Positions 63,450 through 64,000 of a stretch of 64,000 nt of DNA are shown here, piece by piece (position 1 is the stretch's first letter; every line of letters starts with the position of its first letter). A program made the translations under genes and the position numbers. Source of the DNA: Alitta virens (Eukaryota > Annelida > Polychaeta > Phyllodocida > Nereididae). The notes beneath the pieces are model-generated. The model was not told the DNA's origin. It made no database searches and was given only the letters and a program-made list of their open reading frames with translations. Where the stretch lies: contig OW028573.1 in the NCBI GenBank assembly GCA_932294295.1, forward strand, positions 63,279,829 through 63,343,828, in the 5' to 3' direction.

Positions 63450-64000
63450 CTTTATGAATTGCCCCTTGTTCTGGTTAAAAGTAGTTTACAAATGATCCTT
63501 ACAAACACTAGCTTAAGTATTTCAAACAATTCTTTTTTATTTTTATCCAGATGACGTCATTTCCTAAATTCACATAACATCTGCTGGACGGTCTATGAAA
63601 CGTCTTTTGTGCTTTTTAACCTTCAGAACATTTTAAACCAAAACCAGCACAACAAATTTTTATGCTGCCACAAACCAGATGATCAATTAGTTTACTTGTG
63701 CCTCCTCAAAAGACCAGCACTTTTGTGTCTTGTGGAGCAAGCTCTTTTTAATGTGTTGTTAGCAAAAATATTTGTCAGCAAATTGATGTTCTTATCTATA
63801 AAATGATATCCTACTGTATAATAGCCATTCATGCCAAGATCTGGATGACGCAGCTAACCTCCATCATTTGTATTCAGGACAAATATGATGTGAATTGAAA
63901 TTCACCAATCTGTACTATATAACTAAAAATATTTCACATCGTACACCTATTAATATTTAAAAGTTTACAAGGTAAAACTGTAAGCCTAAACTCCTTGAGT
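63450..64000. other. Host spacer, no gene recognised
   Basis: AT-rich, with only short frames of 65-72 codons; nothing supportable. Confidence 0.5.

Overview
The window is animal genomic DNA. It contains spliced genes, a tRNA-derived SINE, an LTR retrotransposon with a baculovirus-F-like envelope gene, Tc1/mariner-type ends and many microsatellites. The repeat content resembles marine invertebrates or basal deuterostomes, but no host gene was recognised that would fix the species. The dominant content is two related Polinton/Maverick-like (adintovirus-related) integrated DNA virus elements.

Layout. (1) 1-14483: right part of Polinton-like element 1, cut by the window start, so its polymerase end is not visible. 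(2) 14484-16728: host spacer with a foldback and one copy of a composite repeat (R1). (3) 16733-26566: a Ty3/Gypsy-type LTR retrotransposon on the minus strand with 1.06-kb LTRs, 4-bp CTGT target duplications and several coding lesions. (4) 26571-32764: host spacer with small foldbacks, a SINE and an inverted R1 copy. (5) 32771-53555: a complete 20.8-kb Polinton-like element 2 with terminal inverted repeats and an exact 6-bp target duplication (TATTTG). A 2.76-kb Tc1-like non-autonomous insertion sits near its left end. (6) 53562-64000: host spacer with further R1 copies, a possible MADF-type fragment and a nearly perfect 2.92-kb tandem duplication.

The two Polinton-like elements share a gene set at clearly diverged protein level. 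It comprises a packaging ATPase, double-jelly-roll major capsid protein, penton-like minor capsid protein, basic virion-type proteins and an rve integrase with a chromo-like C-terminus. Element 2 also shows a protein-primed type B DNA polymerase. Beyond this core both carry the same unusual set, and its intron positions are mostly conserved: a two-exon protein with a CARD-like death-fold domain; a two-exon protein with two PC4-like single-stranded-DNA-binding domains in tandem; and three-exon type I membrane proteins with a six-cysteine, LRR-N-cap-like ectodomain (at least two per element). A cysteine-rich protein of unknown role is encoded next to the right terminus of each. No adenovirus-type maturation protease was found in the complete element. 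I infer a lineage of animal Polinton-type viruses with its own surface proteins, nuclear DNA-binding proteins and a host death/innate-signalling mimic.

Almost all of element 2 is open, including across splice junctions. The one visible lesion is an in-frame stop 28 codons before the family-like end of the polymerase. Element 1 has one visible frameshift, at a homopolymer. Both are therefore recent or still under selection. All assignments are by eye; gene models with introns rest on GT/AG sites, preserved phase and agreement between the two elements.
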